Source of the DNA: Gemmataceae bacterium
GTDB taxonomy: Bacteria > Planctomycetota > Planctomycetia > Gemmatales > Gemmataceae
Reading direction: 5' to 3'
DNA length: 64,000 nucleotides
Assembly: GCA_009692065.1 (NCBI GenBank)
Contig: SHZY01000003.1
Location: forward strand, 1 to 64,000
Positions 16,545 to 25,470 of the stretch are shown here, piece after piece. How positions within the stretch are numbered: position 1 is the first letter of the stretch; every line of letters begins with the position of its first letter. The notes beneath the pieces were generated by a model, which was not told where the DNA came from, made no database searches, and saw nothing but the letters and a program-made list of their open reading frames with translations. A program made the position numbers and the translations under genes.

Positions 16545-19500
16545 ATGCCACGTATTGTTACCGCGACCATGGCGATTTTTCTCACGTGCAGCGCGCTGTG
16601 CGCACAAACACCCAGCTACTCCAAGGACATCCGCCCCTTCCTCACGAAGTATTGCCTCGAATGCCACAACGCCAAGACATTGAAGGGCACGCTCAGCCTC
16701 GAAACCCACAAGGCGATGATGGACGGTTCCGACAGCGGCCCGGTGATCGTCGCGGGGCAGCCGGACAAAAGCAAGCTGGTGCTGCTGACGGAACACAAAG
16801 AAAAACCAACGATGCCGCCGCCGAAGGCGAAGTTCCAGCCGACGAAGGCCGAGATCAAGCAGCTTCGAGAGTGGGTGTTGGCGGGTGCGAAGGACGACGC
16901 GGTGAACGTCAAGGTCGAGCTACCGGTGATTAAGCCGAAAGTGCGTGGGTCGCAGCCCGTTACCGCTCTTTACTGTTCCAGGGCGCCCGACGAAGTCTTG
17001 GGCATCGCGCGAGAAAATACCGTGACCCACATCATATTGAGCCCCTCCAATTTTGGAGACCGGAGCAGGTACGACACGCAGGGGAAGGGTTCCGTTACGG
17101 CGTTGGCGGCAGTTCAAGGCACGATAATCGCGCAGCCCCGATTTGTGGCATTGAGCCGCCCAGGCGAGCACGGTAGCGTCCGCGTCGGATTTGGCGACAA
17201 CTTGAAGGGGGAACATCCAGCCCACACGAACACTATTCTCGATCTCGTTGTTGACAAGGCGGGGCGTTGGCTTGCATCGGCAAGTTATGACACGCGAATT
17301 CACGTGAAGGAATGGCAAGGCGAGAAATTCCACATCCTCAAAGAACACAGCGACGCCGTCTACGGTCTAGCGTTCAATCCCGACGGCACACTGCTCGCGT
17401 CCGTGTCTGCGGATCGGGCCATGAAGGTATTCGATGTCGAAAAAGGCAAGCTACTCTACACTCTCGGCGAAGCGACCGATTGGCTTTACACGGTCGCCTG
17501 GAGCCCGGACGGCAGATACCTCGTCTCCGGCGGCGTCGATAAGAGCCTTCGCGTCTACGAGGCCCTCCGGCCCCTTACGGGGACCGGCTCGCCATGGAAT
17601 TCCGGCGCAAAGCTGCGGCAATCGGTGTTCGCGCATGAGGGCGCAGTGCAGAAGGTCGTGTTCACCAGCGATTCAAAGACGCTCTATTCCGTCGGCCAGG
17701 ACCGCGTCGTCAAGGCGTGGGACATCGAGAAGATGGCCGAACGCAAGGTCTACGACAAGCAGCCCGAGACGGTCCTTTGTCTGGCGTTGCGCGAGGACGC
17801 GGGGCAGTTCATCGTTGGCCGCTATGACGGCATCGTGCAATTGATCGACATGAAGTCCGGCAAGGTCGTGCATGAGTTCGGCCAGGTGAAAGAAGGGGAG
17901 AAGGGGAGAAAGAAAGAAGGGGAGGAGAAACCGGCGCGAAACCCGCAGGCGAGCGCGGCGAGCCTGCGGGACCAAGTTCCGGCCATTACCAACATCGCCG
18001 GCACGCTCGACCGCGCCGGCGCCGTCCACGTTCACCGCATCGACGTCAAGAAAGACCAGCAGCTCGGCGTGCAGCTCATCAAGGCGAAGGACTCCAAGAT
18101 CGAACCCGTCCTCACGGTCACGGACAAGGCCGGCCGCATCATTGCCGATAGCTACGACGGCCATCTCGGCGTCATGTTTCCCGCTGAGGGCAACTACTCC
18201 ATAAGTGTGCGCGATCGCGAGTACCGTGGTGGGCCCGACTTCAAGTATCAGCTCAAGCTCGGCGAGATCCCGATCGTTATGTCGGTGTTCCCGATGGGCA
18301 TGCCGCGCGGCACGAAGGGGGACATCCATCTCGACGGCGTATTCTTACCGAAGAAAGTAATACCGCTGGCCGTCGCCAAGGACGCCGGATTCGCTCAGAT
18401 GTTGCCGCTTTCCATCGGCAACGGCGTCCTCGGCAAGGCGCAGATCGTAGTCGGCGAATACCCGGAGTTCATCGGCGGCGGCAAGATGTCGGTCAACAGC
18501 ACCGCCAACGGCCGCATCGAGAAAGATAACCAAAAAGATCTATGGAGCTTCAGCGCCAAGAAAGGCCAGCGGCTCATCGTCGAGGCCAACGCCCGCCGCA
18601 TCGGCAGCCGGCTCGACTCCGTCATCGAGATTCTCCACAAGAACGACCAGCCGGTGCCCCGCGCCGTTCTGCGTTGCCAGGCGAAGACGAATGTCACTTT
18701 TCGCGATCACGATTCGGCGCAAGGCGGCATCCGCATCGATGTCTGGAGCGAACTGGCAACCAACGATTTACTTTACGTCGGCAACGAGCTGATGAAGATC
18801 AAGGAATTGCCTACGCATCCCGACGCGGATTGCAATTTCTTCGCGACCGACGGCAAACGGCTCACGTACCTCGATACGACGCCAACGCATCATGCCAACA
18901 ACACGCCGATGTACAAGGTGTCGCTGCATCCGCCCGGCACCACGTTTCCGCCCAACGGGTTCCCCGTCTTCACGCTCTATTACAAGAACGACGACGGCGG
19001 GCCCGGTTATGGCCGTGATTCGCGCCTCATCTTCGATCCGCCCGCCGACGGCGAGTACAAGGTGCGCATCGCCGACGCGCGCGGCATGGGGGGCGTTAAC
19101 TTCGGCTATCGGCTAACCATCCGGCCCCCGCATGAGCATTTCACCTTGCGCGCGACGCCAACGGCACCCATCGTCTCACGCGGCGGCGCCGTGCCGATCA
19201 CTATCACCGCCGAGCGCATCGATGGGTTCGACGGCCCGATCCTGGTGAAACCGCAACTGCCGTCCGGCTTCCACATGCCGGCGACAACGATCGAAGCAGG
19301 GACCTACACGACCACCGTTGCGCTGTTCGCTGACGTTGACGCCAAGTTGCCGAAGAGAATTCTGACACTGATACTCGAAAGCAGCAGCACCCAGGCGACC
19401 GGCCTGCGGTTCCCCCCGACCTTGGCCATTCTCGACATGCCAAAGCTGATCGAGCCGGGCGACATCGTGACGACGACGGCGGAGTCGGAGGTGTCGATCA

Positions 19501-19778
19501 AGCCGGGCCAGCAAACGAAAATGCTCGTGAAGATCGAACGCAGGAATGGCTTCAAGGGCCGCGTGCCGCTCGACGTCAAGGGTTTGCCGCACGGCGTGCG
19601 CGTGCTCGACATTGGCCTGAACGGCATCCTGGTGAACGAGAACGAGACAACGCGCACGGTGGTCCTTTACGCCGAGCCGTGGGTGCAGACGCAGGAGCAT
19701 CCGTTCGTGGTGCTTGCGAAGCGTGAGGGGAAGAACACGGAGCACGCGGCGAAATCGGTGATGTTGAAGGTGAAATAA
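16545..19778 (+). CDS. Giant exported PSCyt1-WD40 protein
   Basis: The protein has 1077 residues. A signal peptide (1-20, ending ALCA) leads into a planctomycete cytochrome C domain with CLECH at 37-41 and the GSDSGPVIVAGQPDKSKL and PTMPPPKAKF motifs. WD40 repeats follow (about 220-440; VYGLAFNPDGTLLASVSADRAMKVFD and similar). The rest resembles pre-peptidase C-terminal and cadherin-like beta domains. Two palindromic or low-complexity stretches interrupt the WD40 part in frame (17557-17596, and 17890-17971 with the peptide KEGEKGRKKEGEEK). The DUF1549/1553 neighbour suggests one exported system. The function is unknown. Confidence 0.9.
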   Translation: MPRIVTATMAIFLTCSALCAQTPSYSKDIRPFLTKYCLECHNAKTLKGTLSLETHKAMMDGSDSGPVIVAGQPDKSKLVLLTEHKEKPTMPPPKAKFQPTKAEIKQLREWVLAGAKDDAVNVKVELPVIKPKVRGSQPVTALYCSRAPDEVLGIARENTVTHIILSPSNFGDRSRYDTQGKGSVTALAAVQGTIIAQPRFVALSRPGEHGSVRVGFGDNLKGEHPAHTNTILDLVVDKAGRWLASASYDTRIHVKEWQGEKFHILKEHSDAVYGLAFNPDGTLLASVSADRAMKVFDVEKGKLLYTLGEATDWLYTVAWSPDGRYLVSGGVDKSLRVYEALRPLTGTGSPWNSGAKLRQSVFAHEGAVQKVVFTSDSKTLYSVGQDRVVKAWDIEKMAERKVYDKQPETVLCLALREDAGQFIVGRYDGIVQLIDMKSGKVVHEFGQVKEGEKGRKKEGEEKPARNPQASAASLRDQVPAITNIAGTLDRAGAVHVHRIDVKKDQQLGVQLIKAKDSKIEPVLTVTDKAGRIIADSYDGHLGVMFPAEGNYSISVRDREYRGGPDFKYQLKLGEIPIVMSVFPMGMPRGTKGDIHLDGVFLPKKVIPLAVAKDAGFAQMLPLSIGNGVLGKAQIVVGEYPEFIGGGKMSVNSTANGRIEKDNQKDLWSFSAKKGQRLIVEANARRIGSRLDSVIEILHKNDQPVPRAVLRCQAKTNVTFRDHDSAQGGIRIDVWSELATNDLLYVGNELMKIKELPTHPDADCNFFATDGKRLTYLDTTPTHHANNTPMYKVSLHPPGTTFPPNGFPVFTLYYKNDDGGPGYGRDSRLIFDPPADGEYKVRIADARGMGGVNFGYRLTIRPPHEHFTLRATPTAPIVSRGGAVPITITAERIDGFDGPILVKPQLPSGFHMPATTIEAGTYTTTVALFADVDAKLPKRILTLILESSSTQATGLRFPPTLAILDMPKLIEPGDIVTTTAESEVSIKPGQQTKMLVKIERRNGFKGRVPLDVKGLPHGVRVLDIGLNGILVNENETTRTVVLYAEPWVQTQEHPFVVLAKREGKNTEHAAKSVMLKVK
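17557..17596. repeat. In-frame palindromic segment in the WD40 gene
   Basis: GGCCCCTTACGGGGACC forms a hairpin, followed by GGCTCGCC. The word resembles the right arm of the 29781-29855 palindrome (GGGGCCTTACGGCCCTCGGCTCGCC). It encodes LRPLTGTGSPWN between two WD40 blades. Confidence 0.5.
17942..17970. repeat. In-frame palindrome in the WD40 gene
   Basis: CCCGCAGGC at 17942-17950 and GCCTGCGGG at 17962-17970 are perfect complements. They follow a purine-only tract (17886-17930) that encodes a Lys/Glu/Gly-rich linker. Confidence 0.7.
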
Positions 19779-19784
19779 TCGGTA

Positions 19785-19833
19785 TTCGTTTAGCGCCCGA
19801 GTCGCACGCCGCTTTGCGCGGGCGTTAAACGAA
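19785..19833. repeat. Palindrome, TCGTTTAGCGCCCG family
   Basis: Arms at 19785-19799 and 19819-19833 are complementary with one G-T type difference. It sits between the convergent ends of the WD40 gene and the M16 peptidase gene, where a bidirectional terminator would be expected. Confidence 0.8.
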
Positions 19834-19839
19834 GTGAGG

Positions 19840-21072
19840 TCACTCCAGCTTCGCCAACGGCCCCAGCGCCAGCACTGTCAACTCGTCGAACGGATACCGA
19901 TCCAGCACGCCGCGGATGTCCTTCAAGCTCACCGCGTCGAAGTTCACCAACTCTTCATCGACGCTGCGGTACGTCTTCAAATAGGTCCAGCCCATGCCGA
20001 GCGCTTGCATGCGGCCCATCGGGCGTTCGCTGCCGCGGACCACGCGCGAGAGGATCTTGCTCTTGGCGACGGCGAGTTCCTCGTCGCTGACGCCTTCGTG
20101 CTGCACCTCGCGCAGAATTTCCTGGATGAGCGCGAGGTTGTCCTGCGTGTTCTCTGGCTCGCAACTGAACGACGTGAAGTAGCTGCCGGTGCCTTCGTAA
20201 TCATGGAAGCTCATGTCTGCGGCCTCGGCACGGCCGGGATCGACGAGGGCCCAGTAGAACCGGCTGCCGGAATCGTCGCCGACGATCATCGCCAGCGTGT
20301 CGGCGGCATAGCGCTCGGGCGAATCGGCGGCGGGAGCCGGCGCGAGCATGAAGACCTGCTCCTGGTTCAGCTTCTCTTTCGTCATCACCTGCTGATACTT
20401 CCGTGGCTCAACCGGCTTGATGTTGCCGCGCGGAGCTGTGCCGGTCGGCCAACTGCCGCATTGCTTTTCGACCAGCTTCACTGCGTCGTCCCATTTGAAG
20501 TTGCCGGCGAGCGAAACCGTGATGTTCGGGGCGACGTAGCGGCGGTCATAGTACGCTTGCATCTGATCGCGAGAGAGGGCCGTGATGCTCTCCTTGGTGC
20601 CGAGAATGCTGTTGCCCAGCGGGTGCTCATTGAAGAATGCTTTTTTGGCGTTGTCGTAGGCACACCACATCGGTTGATCGTCGTACATGCCGATTTCTTC
20701 GATGATGACGTTTTTCTCCATGTCGAAGTCGTCGCCGCGCAGGGATGGCCGCAGGATGTCGGCAAGAATATCAACGGCTTGCGGCAAGTACTCCGGCAGG
20801 ATCGCCGCGTAAAAGACAGTGTTCTCCTCGCTGGTGAAGGCGTTGTAGCTGGCGCCGATGCGGTCGAAATCGTAGTTGACCTGGAGGGCAGTGCGGTGCG
20901 GCGTTCCCTTGAATACCATGTGTTCGAGGAAATGCGAGACACCAGAAACCTCGGGTGTCTCATCGCGTGAGCCGGTCTTGACGAAGAAGCCGATGGCGAC
21001 CGAGCGGGCCGACGGGCTGATCTCGCCGACGATGGTGAGGCCATTGTTGAGGACGTGTTTATGGAAGGACAT
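19840..21072 (-). CDS. M16 zinc peptidase, catalytic subunit
   Basis: The protein has 410 residues from the ATG at 21072 (MSFHKHVLNNGL). The inverted zinc motif HxxEH is intact in SHFLEHMVFKGT near residue 50, and the downstream acidic ligand region (EENTVFYAAIL, then EEIGMYDDQP) is present. This is the insulinase/processing-peptidase fold with two homologous halves. It is paired with a non-catalytic M16 protein encoded immediately upstream in transcription (21139-22374), the heterodimer arrangement of bacterial M16B enzymes. Neither shows a signal peptide, so the pair is probably cytosolic and degrades peptides. Confidence 0.93.
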   Translation of the reverse strand: MSFHKHVLNNGLTIVGEISPSARSVAIGFFVKTGSRDETPEVSGVSHFLEHMVFKGTPHRTALQVNYDFDRIGASYNAFTSEENTVFYAAILPEYLPQAVDILADILRPSLRGDDFDMEKNVIIEEIGMYDDQPMWCAYDNAKKAFFNEHPLGNSILGTKESITALSRDQMQAYYDRRYVAPNITVSLAGNFKWDDAVKLVEKQCGSWPTGTAPRGNIKPVEPRKYQQVMTKEKLNQEQVFMLAPAPAADSPERYAADTLAMIVGDDSGSRFYWALVDPGRAEAADMSFHDYEGTGSYFTSFSCEPENTQDNLALIQEILREVQHEGVSDEELAVAKSKILSRVVRGSERPMGRMQALGMGWTYLKTYRSVDEELVNFDAVSLKDIRGVLDRYPFDELTVLALGPLAKLE

Positions 21073-21090
21073 ACGTAGGTTCCTGTATTT

Positions 21091-21144
21091 GTTTAACGGC
21101 CGCAGTGCGCCACGCGGACGCATGGCGCGCTGCGGCCGCTAAAC
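21091..21144. repeat. Palindrome between the M16 genes
   Basis: GTTTAACGGCCGCAGTGCGCCA (21091-21112) and its near-complement (21123-21144, ending GCTAAAC) flank a 10-base loop. The outer GTTTA...TAAAC edges match other palindromes in this window. It overlaps the last codons of the upstream gene. Confidence 0.85.
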
Positions 21145-22374
21145 GGGGAGCGTCAACGGATTCTTGCCCAGCGTCACAATCGTGAAATCGCGCGGCGGAT
21201 ATTTCTTCACGTGTTCGAGAATGCTCGCTGGGGCCAGCGCGTCGACCGCTTGCTGAATTTCCTCCGTCGGACGGACTCGGCCCAGGTAGTACCAATCGGA
21301 TGCCAGCGCGCCGGCGCGCGATGACGTCGATTCTTCCTGCATGATGACAGATGACTTCAGGCCAGCGCGGACACGTTGCACTTCTTCTTCACTCACGCCT
21401 TCGATCATGCGTTTGAGTTCGCCGATGGTGACGTCGAGCGTCTCCTGGGCACGCTCGGTGGTCGTGCCTGCATAGCAGAGAACTCCCGCGACCTGCTTGA
21501 ACGTTTGATAGTTGGCGCTGACGGAGTAGCACAGGCCTCGCTTTTCGCGTACCTCGGTGAAGAGACGAGCGCCCATGCCGCCCGACAGGACCTGCACGGC
21601 GCCGAGGGCGGTGTAATATTCAGGATGGCCGAAGGGGACGCTCGCATAGCCGATGACGATTTGCGTCTGCGTCGTGTCCTTTTCCAGGTGGGCGTTGCCC
21701 TTGATGGGCGGCGTCAATTCCGGTGGCGGCGTGGCGGCGCCCTTCCAGTCGCCGAACAGCTTCTCGACTTGATCTCGCAGCGGCTGCCATTCCATGTTGC
21801 CGGCGACCGACAGAATGATTCCCTTCGGCCCGAACCTCGCGGCATGGAATGCGCGAAGGCTCTCCGGCGTGATGCGTGAGATTGTCTCCTCGGTGCCGCG
21901 GCGATCTTGACCGAGCGGCGCCGGCCAGAAGCGGCGGCGCATCTCGACCATCACCTTGGCGCGAGGTTCATCTTCGAGTGATTGCAAGTCTTGCAGCGCC
22001 AGCGACTTGACGGAATCAAGTTCTTCCGCCGGCAGATGCGGCCGCAGCAGCACATCGGCGAACAGTTCCAGCGAAGGGGGGATGTTTCGGGCCAGCGTCG
22101 AGCCCCAGAGTCGCAGGTGCAACTGGCCGACGCTTTCGGAGTGATCGAGGCCCAGGCTGTCCATCGCCAGGCTGAGCGCCCGGCTATCGCGATCGCCGGC
22201 GCCGCGGGTGATCATGTCCGAGAAGATCGACACCAGCCCGATCTGCCCCGGCGGATCGTAAGCACAGCCCGCCGGCACCAGGAAGTTGACCGCGGCCGAA
22301 CGCACGTGATCCATGCGTTCCAAGAGCAACGTCAGGCCATTGGAGAGCGTATGTTGAAAGACTTGTTGGGCCAC
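21139..22374 (-). CDS. M16 peptidase-like protein, non-catalytic subunit
   Basis: The protein has 411 residues. The M16 fold is clear, with the NGLTLLLERMDHVRSAAVNFLVPAG start. The place of HxxEH reads GLVSIFSDMI, so the zinc ligands are missing. The C-terminal half keeps the conserved SGGMGARLFTEVREKRGLCYSV segment with the R/Y pair that binds substrate in the catalytic cleft. This is the hallmark of the partner subunit in M16B heterodimers. It precedes the catalytic subunit in a two-gene leftward operon. Confidence 0.92.
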   Translation of the reverse strand: MAQQVFQHTLSNGLTLLLERMDHVRSAAVNFLVPAGCAYDPPGQIGLVSIFSDMITRGAGDRDSRALSLAMDSLGLDHSESVGQLHLRLWGSTLARNIPPSLELFADVLLRPHLPAEELDSVKSLALQDLQSLEDEPRAKVMVEMRRRFWPAPLGQDRRGTEETISRITPESLRAFHAARFGPKGIILSVAGNMEWQPLRDQVEKLFGDWKGAATPPPELTPPIKGNAHLEKDTTQTQIVIGYASVPFGHPEYYTALGAVQVLSGGMGARLFTEVREKRGLCYSVSANYQTFKQVAGVLCYAGTTTERAQETLDVTIGELKRMIEGVSEEEVQRVRAGLKSSVIMQEESTSSRAGALASDWYYLGRVRPTEEIQQAVDALAPASILEHVKKYPPRDFTIVTLGKNPLTLPV

Positions 22375-22392
22375 GATGGTTTACCATAGTTT

Positions 22393-22436
22393 GTTTAGCC
22401 GGCGAGCTTGCTCGCCGCGTTGCCTGTGCGCTAAAC
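22393..22436. repeat. GTTTAGC...GCTAAAC hairpin
   Basis: A perfect GGCGAGC-TT-GCTCGCC hairpin lies at 22401-22416, bracketed by GTTTAGC and GCTAAAC. It lies between the GNAT gene and the M16 pair on the leftward strand. Confidence 0.7.
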
Positions 22437-22458
22437 CTATTCTACGGAGAAGGTCAAA

Positions 22459-23058
22459 TCACAGCGTCCAGTCCGGACTGAAAAGCGGCTCAAGGCGATA
22501 GGTGGATGGCTCGACCATGCGGTAAAAAGTCTTGCGGAAGCGAAAGCCGATCTGACGATACATGCGCACAGCGGCATCGTTCTGTGCGGTCACCTCCAGA
22601 GTCGCCTTGCCCAAGCCGTGACGGCGAAACCCATGCAACGCTTGCAAGAGCAGCGCCATGCCGAGACCGCGGCCTCTATGGGCGGGGATGACGCCAAGAT
22701 TCTGGATGCTCCCCAGGCCCGTGCGGTCCGAGACTCCTTGCACCGTGGCGACATGGGTTTCTCCCTGCGCGATCAGCCAGGTCGAGTCGGGGCGGAAGCC
22801 GATCCGCAAGGCGATTTCACGCATGAGCCGAGTGCAACCGGCGCGATTGCTGAGATTTGGAAAGACGACGCCGTCGAGTTCATCCCGGAAGCACTGGTAC
22901 TTCACCTCGGCATGCGCTTCGAGCAGCCGAGCTTCCCAGGGAATCCAGGCATAGCCTTCGGGGAGAGTCGCCACCGGCGGCAACGGAGCGACCAAATCCA
23001 GCTCCATGCGGTAGCGCTTGAAGTACTTGACGTCAGTCGGTTCGAGCGCGGCGGCCAT
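22459..23058 (-). CDS. GNAT family N-acetyltransferase
   Basis: The protein has 199 residues from the ATG at 23058. A GTG 9 bases further upstream is possible. Motif A of the acetyl-CoA site is seen as NLGVIPAHRGRGLGMALL near residue 127, and motif B as TLEVTAQNDAAVRMYRQIGFRFRKTFYRMV. The first 60 residues form the acceptor-side segment and do not point to a substrate. The length is somewhat long for a single-domain GNAT but normal for this type. It is divergent from the aldo/keto reductase gene. Confidence 0.88.
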   Translation of the reverse strand: MAAALEPTDVKYFKRYRMELDLVAPLPPVATLPEGYAWIPWEARLLEAHAEVKYQCFRDELDGVVFPNLSNRAGCTRLMREIALRIGFRPDSTWLIAQGETHVATVQGVSDRTGLGSIQNLGVIPAHRGRGLGMALLLQALHGFRRHGLGKATLEVTAQNDAAVRMYRQIGFRFRKTFYRMVEPSTYRLEPLFSPDWTL

Positions 23059-23269
23059 CGGCGGCACCGAAAACTATGTCGATGGTTCAGACGGAAAGCG
23101 GGTATCATACCATGCCGCCAGGGCTTGTCAAAAGAAAGCGGGAGCAACTTTTCGAGATTTACGCCCGAATCACCCGCACCGGCGAATCGCGTTCCTTGCT
23201 AGCGCTTCGGGCTCAACGGCCATATAATCCCTCCGTCGTTCGATTCGCGTCATCGTCAAGGAACCTGCC

Positions 23270-24250
23270 ATGAAAACTGTCCGTATGGGCCGCACCGGCT
23301 TGAAGGTCTCCGAGATTTGTCTGGGCACCATGACGTTTGGCTATCAGTGTGACGAGAAGACATCGTTCGCCATCATGAACAAGGCGACGGACGGCGGCGT
23401 TTACTTCATCGACACGGCCGACGTCTATCCGGTGCCCCCTACGGTCGAAACGGCAGGACGCACCGAGGAAATCGTCGGCCGCTGGCTGAAAGGGCAGCGC
23501 GATCGCTTCGTACTGGCCACCAAATGTCGGATGAAGGTTGGACCAAGCAGCAACGACGAAGGACTTTCGCGCCGGCACATTATTCAGGCAGTGGATGACA
23601 GTCTGCGCCGGCTGCAAACCGATTACATCGATCTCTACCAGCCCCACAGCTTTGATGCCGAGACGCCGATCGAAGAAACCTTGCGGGCGCTCGACGATGT
23701 CGTTCGGCAAGGCAAGGTCCGCTATCTCGGCTGCTCCAACTATCCGGCGTGGCAAGTCGCCCTCGCGCTCGGCGTCAGCGCTGCCCACGACTGGGCCCGC
23801 TTCGACTGTGTGCAGCCACGCTACAATCTCCTTTTTCGCGATCCGGAAGCCGAGCTACTGCCGCTCTGCCGCGATCAGGGTGTGGGCGTCATTGCGTATA
23901 ATCCCTTGGCGGGCGGATTTCTGACTGGCAAGTATCAGACACTCGATGCACCGCCGGAAAAGACCCGATTCAGCCTTGGCAAGACCGGCGATCTCTACCG
24001 CGAGCGCTACTGGCAGCAAGCCCAGCTCGAGGCAGTGAACGAGTTGCAGAAGTATTTTCAGCCTCGCGGCAAATCGATCTTGCAGGTGGCCATTGCCTGG
24101 GTGCTGGCACAGTCGGGGATCACCTCGGCGATCGTTGGCGCGAGCAAACCGGAGCAGATGGACGCCAGCCTTGCCTCGGTCAATGTGACGCTCGATGCGG
24201 AGGAAAAGGAAGTCTGCAATCGGGCGTGGTATCATTTGCCGCGGAGATAG
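23270..24250 (+). CDS. Aldo/keto reductase
   Basis: The protein has 326 residues. The AKR tetrad is visible: D48 in FIDTAD, Y53 in DVYP, K85 in LATKCRM, and H126 in LYQPHSFD. The late NADPH-binding segment reads SAIVGASKPEQMDASL. The start MKTVRMGRTGLKVSEICLGTMTFG is typical of the YajO/Tas-like and potassium-channel-beta-like AKR branch. It reduces aldehydes or ketones with NADPH in the cytosol, and the substrate is unknown. The perfect palindrome after its stop is a good terminator. Confidence 0.93.
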   Translation: MKTVRMGRTGLKVSEICLGTMTFGYQCDEKTSFAIMNKATDGGVYFIDTADVYPVPPTVETAGRTEEIVGRWLKGQRDRFVLATKCRMKVGPSSNDEGLSRRHIIQAVDDSLRRLQTDYIDLYQPHSFDAETPIEETLRALDDVVRQGKVRYLGCSNYPAWQVALALGVSAAHDWARFDCVQPRYNLLFRDPEAELLPLCRDQGVGVIAYNPLAGGFLTGKYQTLDAPPEKTRFSLGKTGDLYRERYWQQAQLEAVNELQKYFQPRGKSILQVAIAWVLAQSGITSAIVGASKPEQMDASLASVNVTLDAEEKEVCNRAWYHLPRR

Positions 24251-24252
24251 CG

Positions 24253-24284
24253 GAAAGCCCAGGGACGGCCGTCCCTGGGCTTTC
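24253..24284 (+). terminator. Hairpin terminator after the aldo/keto reductase
   Basis: A 32-base perfect palindrome (GAAAGCCCAGGGAC and its complement) begins 3 bases after the stop. The right arm ends in TTTC, but there is no long T-run, so the efficiency is uncertain. Confidence 0.6.
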
Positions 24285-24298
24285 TCGAGGATTCAATC

Positions 24299-24682
24299 AT
24301 GTGGATCTGTCCAACATGCGGCGAGCCGCACCAGGACCAGTTCAAGGAATGCTGGAGGTGCATTGGCGCAGAGATGCACCAGCACTTCACCGAGGTCCAG
24401 CCGCCACCGGTGCCGGCGAAACCCGAGCGACCGTTGCGCCCCTTGAGCTCGATTCTCTTTCGCATGGTGGCTGGGTTTGCCATCACAATGCTACTTGCGA
24501 TTGCAATCCTCCAAGGCCGGGGCCTCCCGCTCTTCGAGGTAGCCATGGCGGGAGCAACCATCGGTGCGGGGTTCAGCCTGCTGGTAGGCTTTACCTTGTG
24601 GGTGTTGTTTCCTTTCCAATCGGGCGCGGCGCCAACTGAATTAACGGATCGGGAGCAGCCGGAGGAAGACGCATTTCATTGA
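24299..24682 (+). CDS. Small zinc-ribbon membrane protein
   Basis: The protein has 127 residues. The N-terminus holds two CxxC pairs (CPTCGEPHQDQFKECWRC), a zinc-ribbon pattern. A proline-rich linker and two hydrophobic helices follow (about 53-74 and 80-102). The acidic tail ends in EEDAFH. This architecture is common in small planctomycete membrane proteins of unknown role. It starts 15 bases after the terminator palindrome and is probably expressed separately. Confidence 0.75.
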   Translation: MWICPTCGEPHQDQFKECWRCIGAEMHQHFTEVQPPPVPAKPERPLRPLSSILFRMVAGFAITMLLAIAILQGRGLPLFEVAMAGATIGAGFSLLVGFTLWVLFPFQSGAAPTELTDREQPEEDAFH

Positions 24683-24857
24683 CATTGTGCCGAAACCGCC
24701 CACTACTGTGCGGATCCATTGCGAATCAACTCGTGAAGATTGTTTTTTGCGGTGAAAATCGCCGAAGTCTCACAAAGTCTCATTGACGATCGTTGGCATG
24801 CGTTTTGCTTTCTCCTTGCAGTGCCTGGAAAATCCACCACTTCGAAGAAGGTGCCGC

Positions 24858-25391
24858 ATGAACCAGCACACCAAGTCACTGATGAGTCTGTGCGCGGCCG
24901 ACATCATGTCGGCGCATGTCGTGATGGTCCCGCGTGAGATGTCGCTGCAAGGGGCCGCCCGCATGCTGGCCCGCGCCGGCGTCACCGGCGCTCCCGTCGT
25001 GGATAGCCACGGCCGCTGCATCGGCGTGCTCTCGGCAACCGACTTCATGCACTGGGTTGAAAAAGATCGCGTCGTCGGTGCCGCCAAAGGGCCGCGTGAG
25101 TCGATGTGCAGCGCCTGGCAGATTCCCACCGATTCCATCGAACCGACTTGCCGGGTCGAGGACTTCATGACCAAGGATCCCGTCATCGTGGTGGGAGGCA
25201 CCAGGATCGGCGAACTAGCGCGCATGATGATGGACGCGCACATCCACCGCTTGATCGTCATCGATGGCGCGTCGCAGCGGCCGATCGGTATCGTGTCCAC
25301 CATGGATATCCTGGCCGCCGTCGCGCGGGCGGACAAGAAGCAACCTGCCGCCGCCGCCACAGCCTACGCCATGGCCGGCGCAGATCGTTAA
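24858..25391 (+). CDS. CBS domain pair protein
   Basis: The protein has 177 residues from the ATG at 24858, with GAAGAAGG 5-12 bases upstream. Two CBS motifs are seen. The first is in ADIMSAHVVMVPREMSLQGAARMLARAGVTGAPVVD (about 12-47), followed by IGVLSATDFMHWV. The second is in VEDFMTKDPVIVVGGTRIGELARMMMDAHIHRLIVID (about 100-138), followed by IGIVSTMDILAAV. CBS pairs bind adenosine nucleotides and act as energy or redox sensors. A second CBS-pair gene follows 79 bases later, so the two may work together. Confidence 0.9.
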   Translation: MNQHTKSLMSLCAADIMSAHVVMVPREMSLQGAARMLARAGVTGAPVVDSHGRCIGVLSATDFMHWVEKDRVVGAAKGPRESMCSAWQIPTDSIEPTCRVEDFMTKDPVIVVGGTRIGELARMMMDAHIHRLIVIDGASQRPIGIVSTMDILAAVARADKKQPAAAATAYAMAGADR

Positions 25392-25399
25392 CCGTTTTC

Positions 25400-25446
25400 G
25401 CCGCTCGCGGCGTAGCCAGGGACGCCGCTGCTACGCCGCAAGCGGC
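25400..25446. repeat. Palindrome between the two CBS genes
   Basis: GCCGCTCGCGGCGTAG (25400-25415) and CTACGCCGCAAGCGGC (25431-25446) are complementary with one mismatch. It may be a REP-type element or an attenuating hairpin between the genes. Similar GCCGCTTGCGGCTTAG arms occur at 47688-47741. Confidence 0.8.
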
Positions 25447-25470
25447 AACACCAAGGGAAGGAGGTCAGCC

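Noticed and set aside
17290-17310. Second parS-like site around TTCACGTGAA in the WD40 gene
   Set aside because: The outer bases do not match the 16-base consensus, and it lies in coding sequence.
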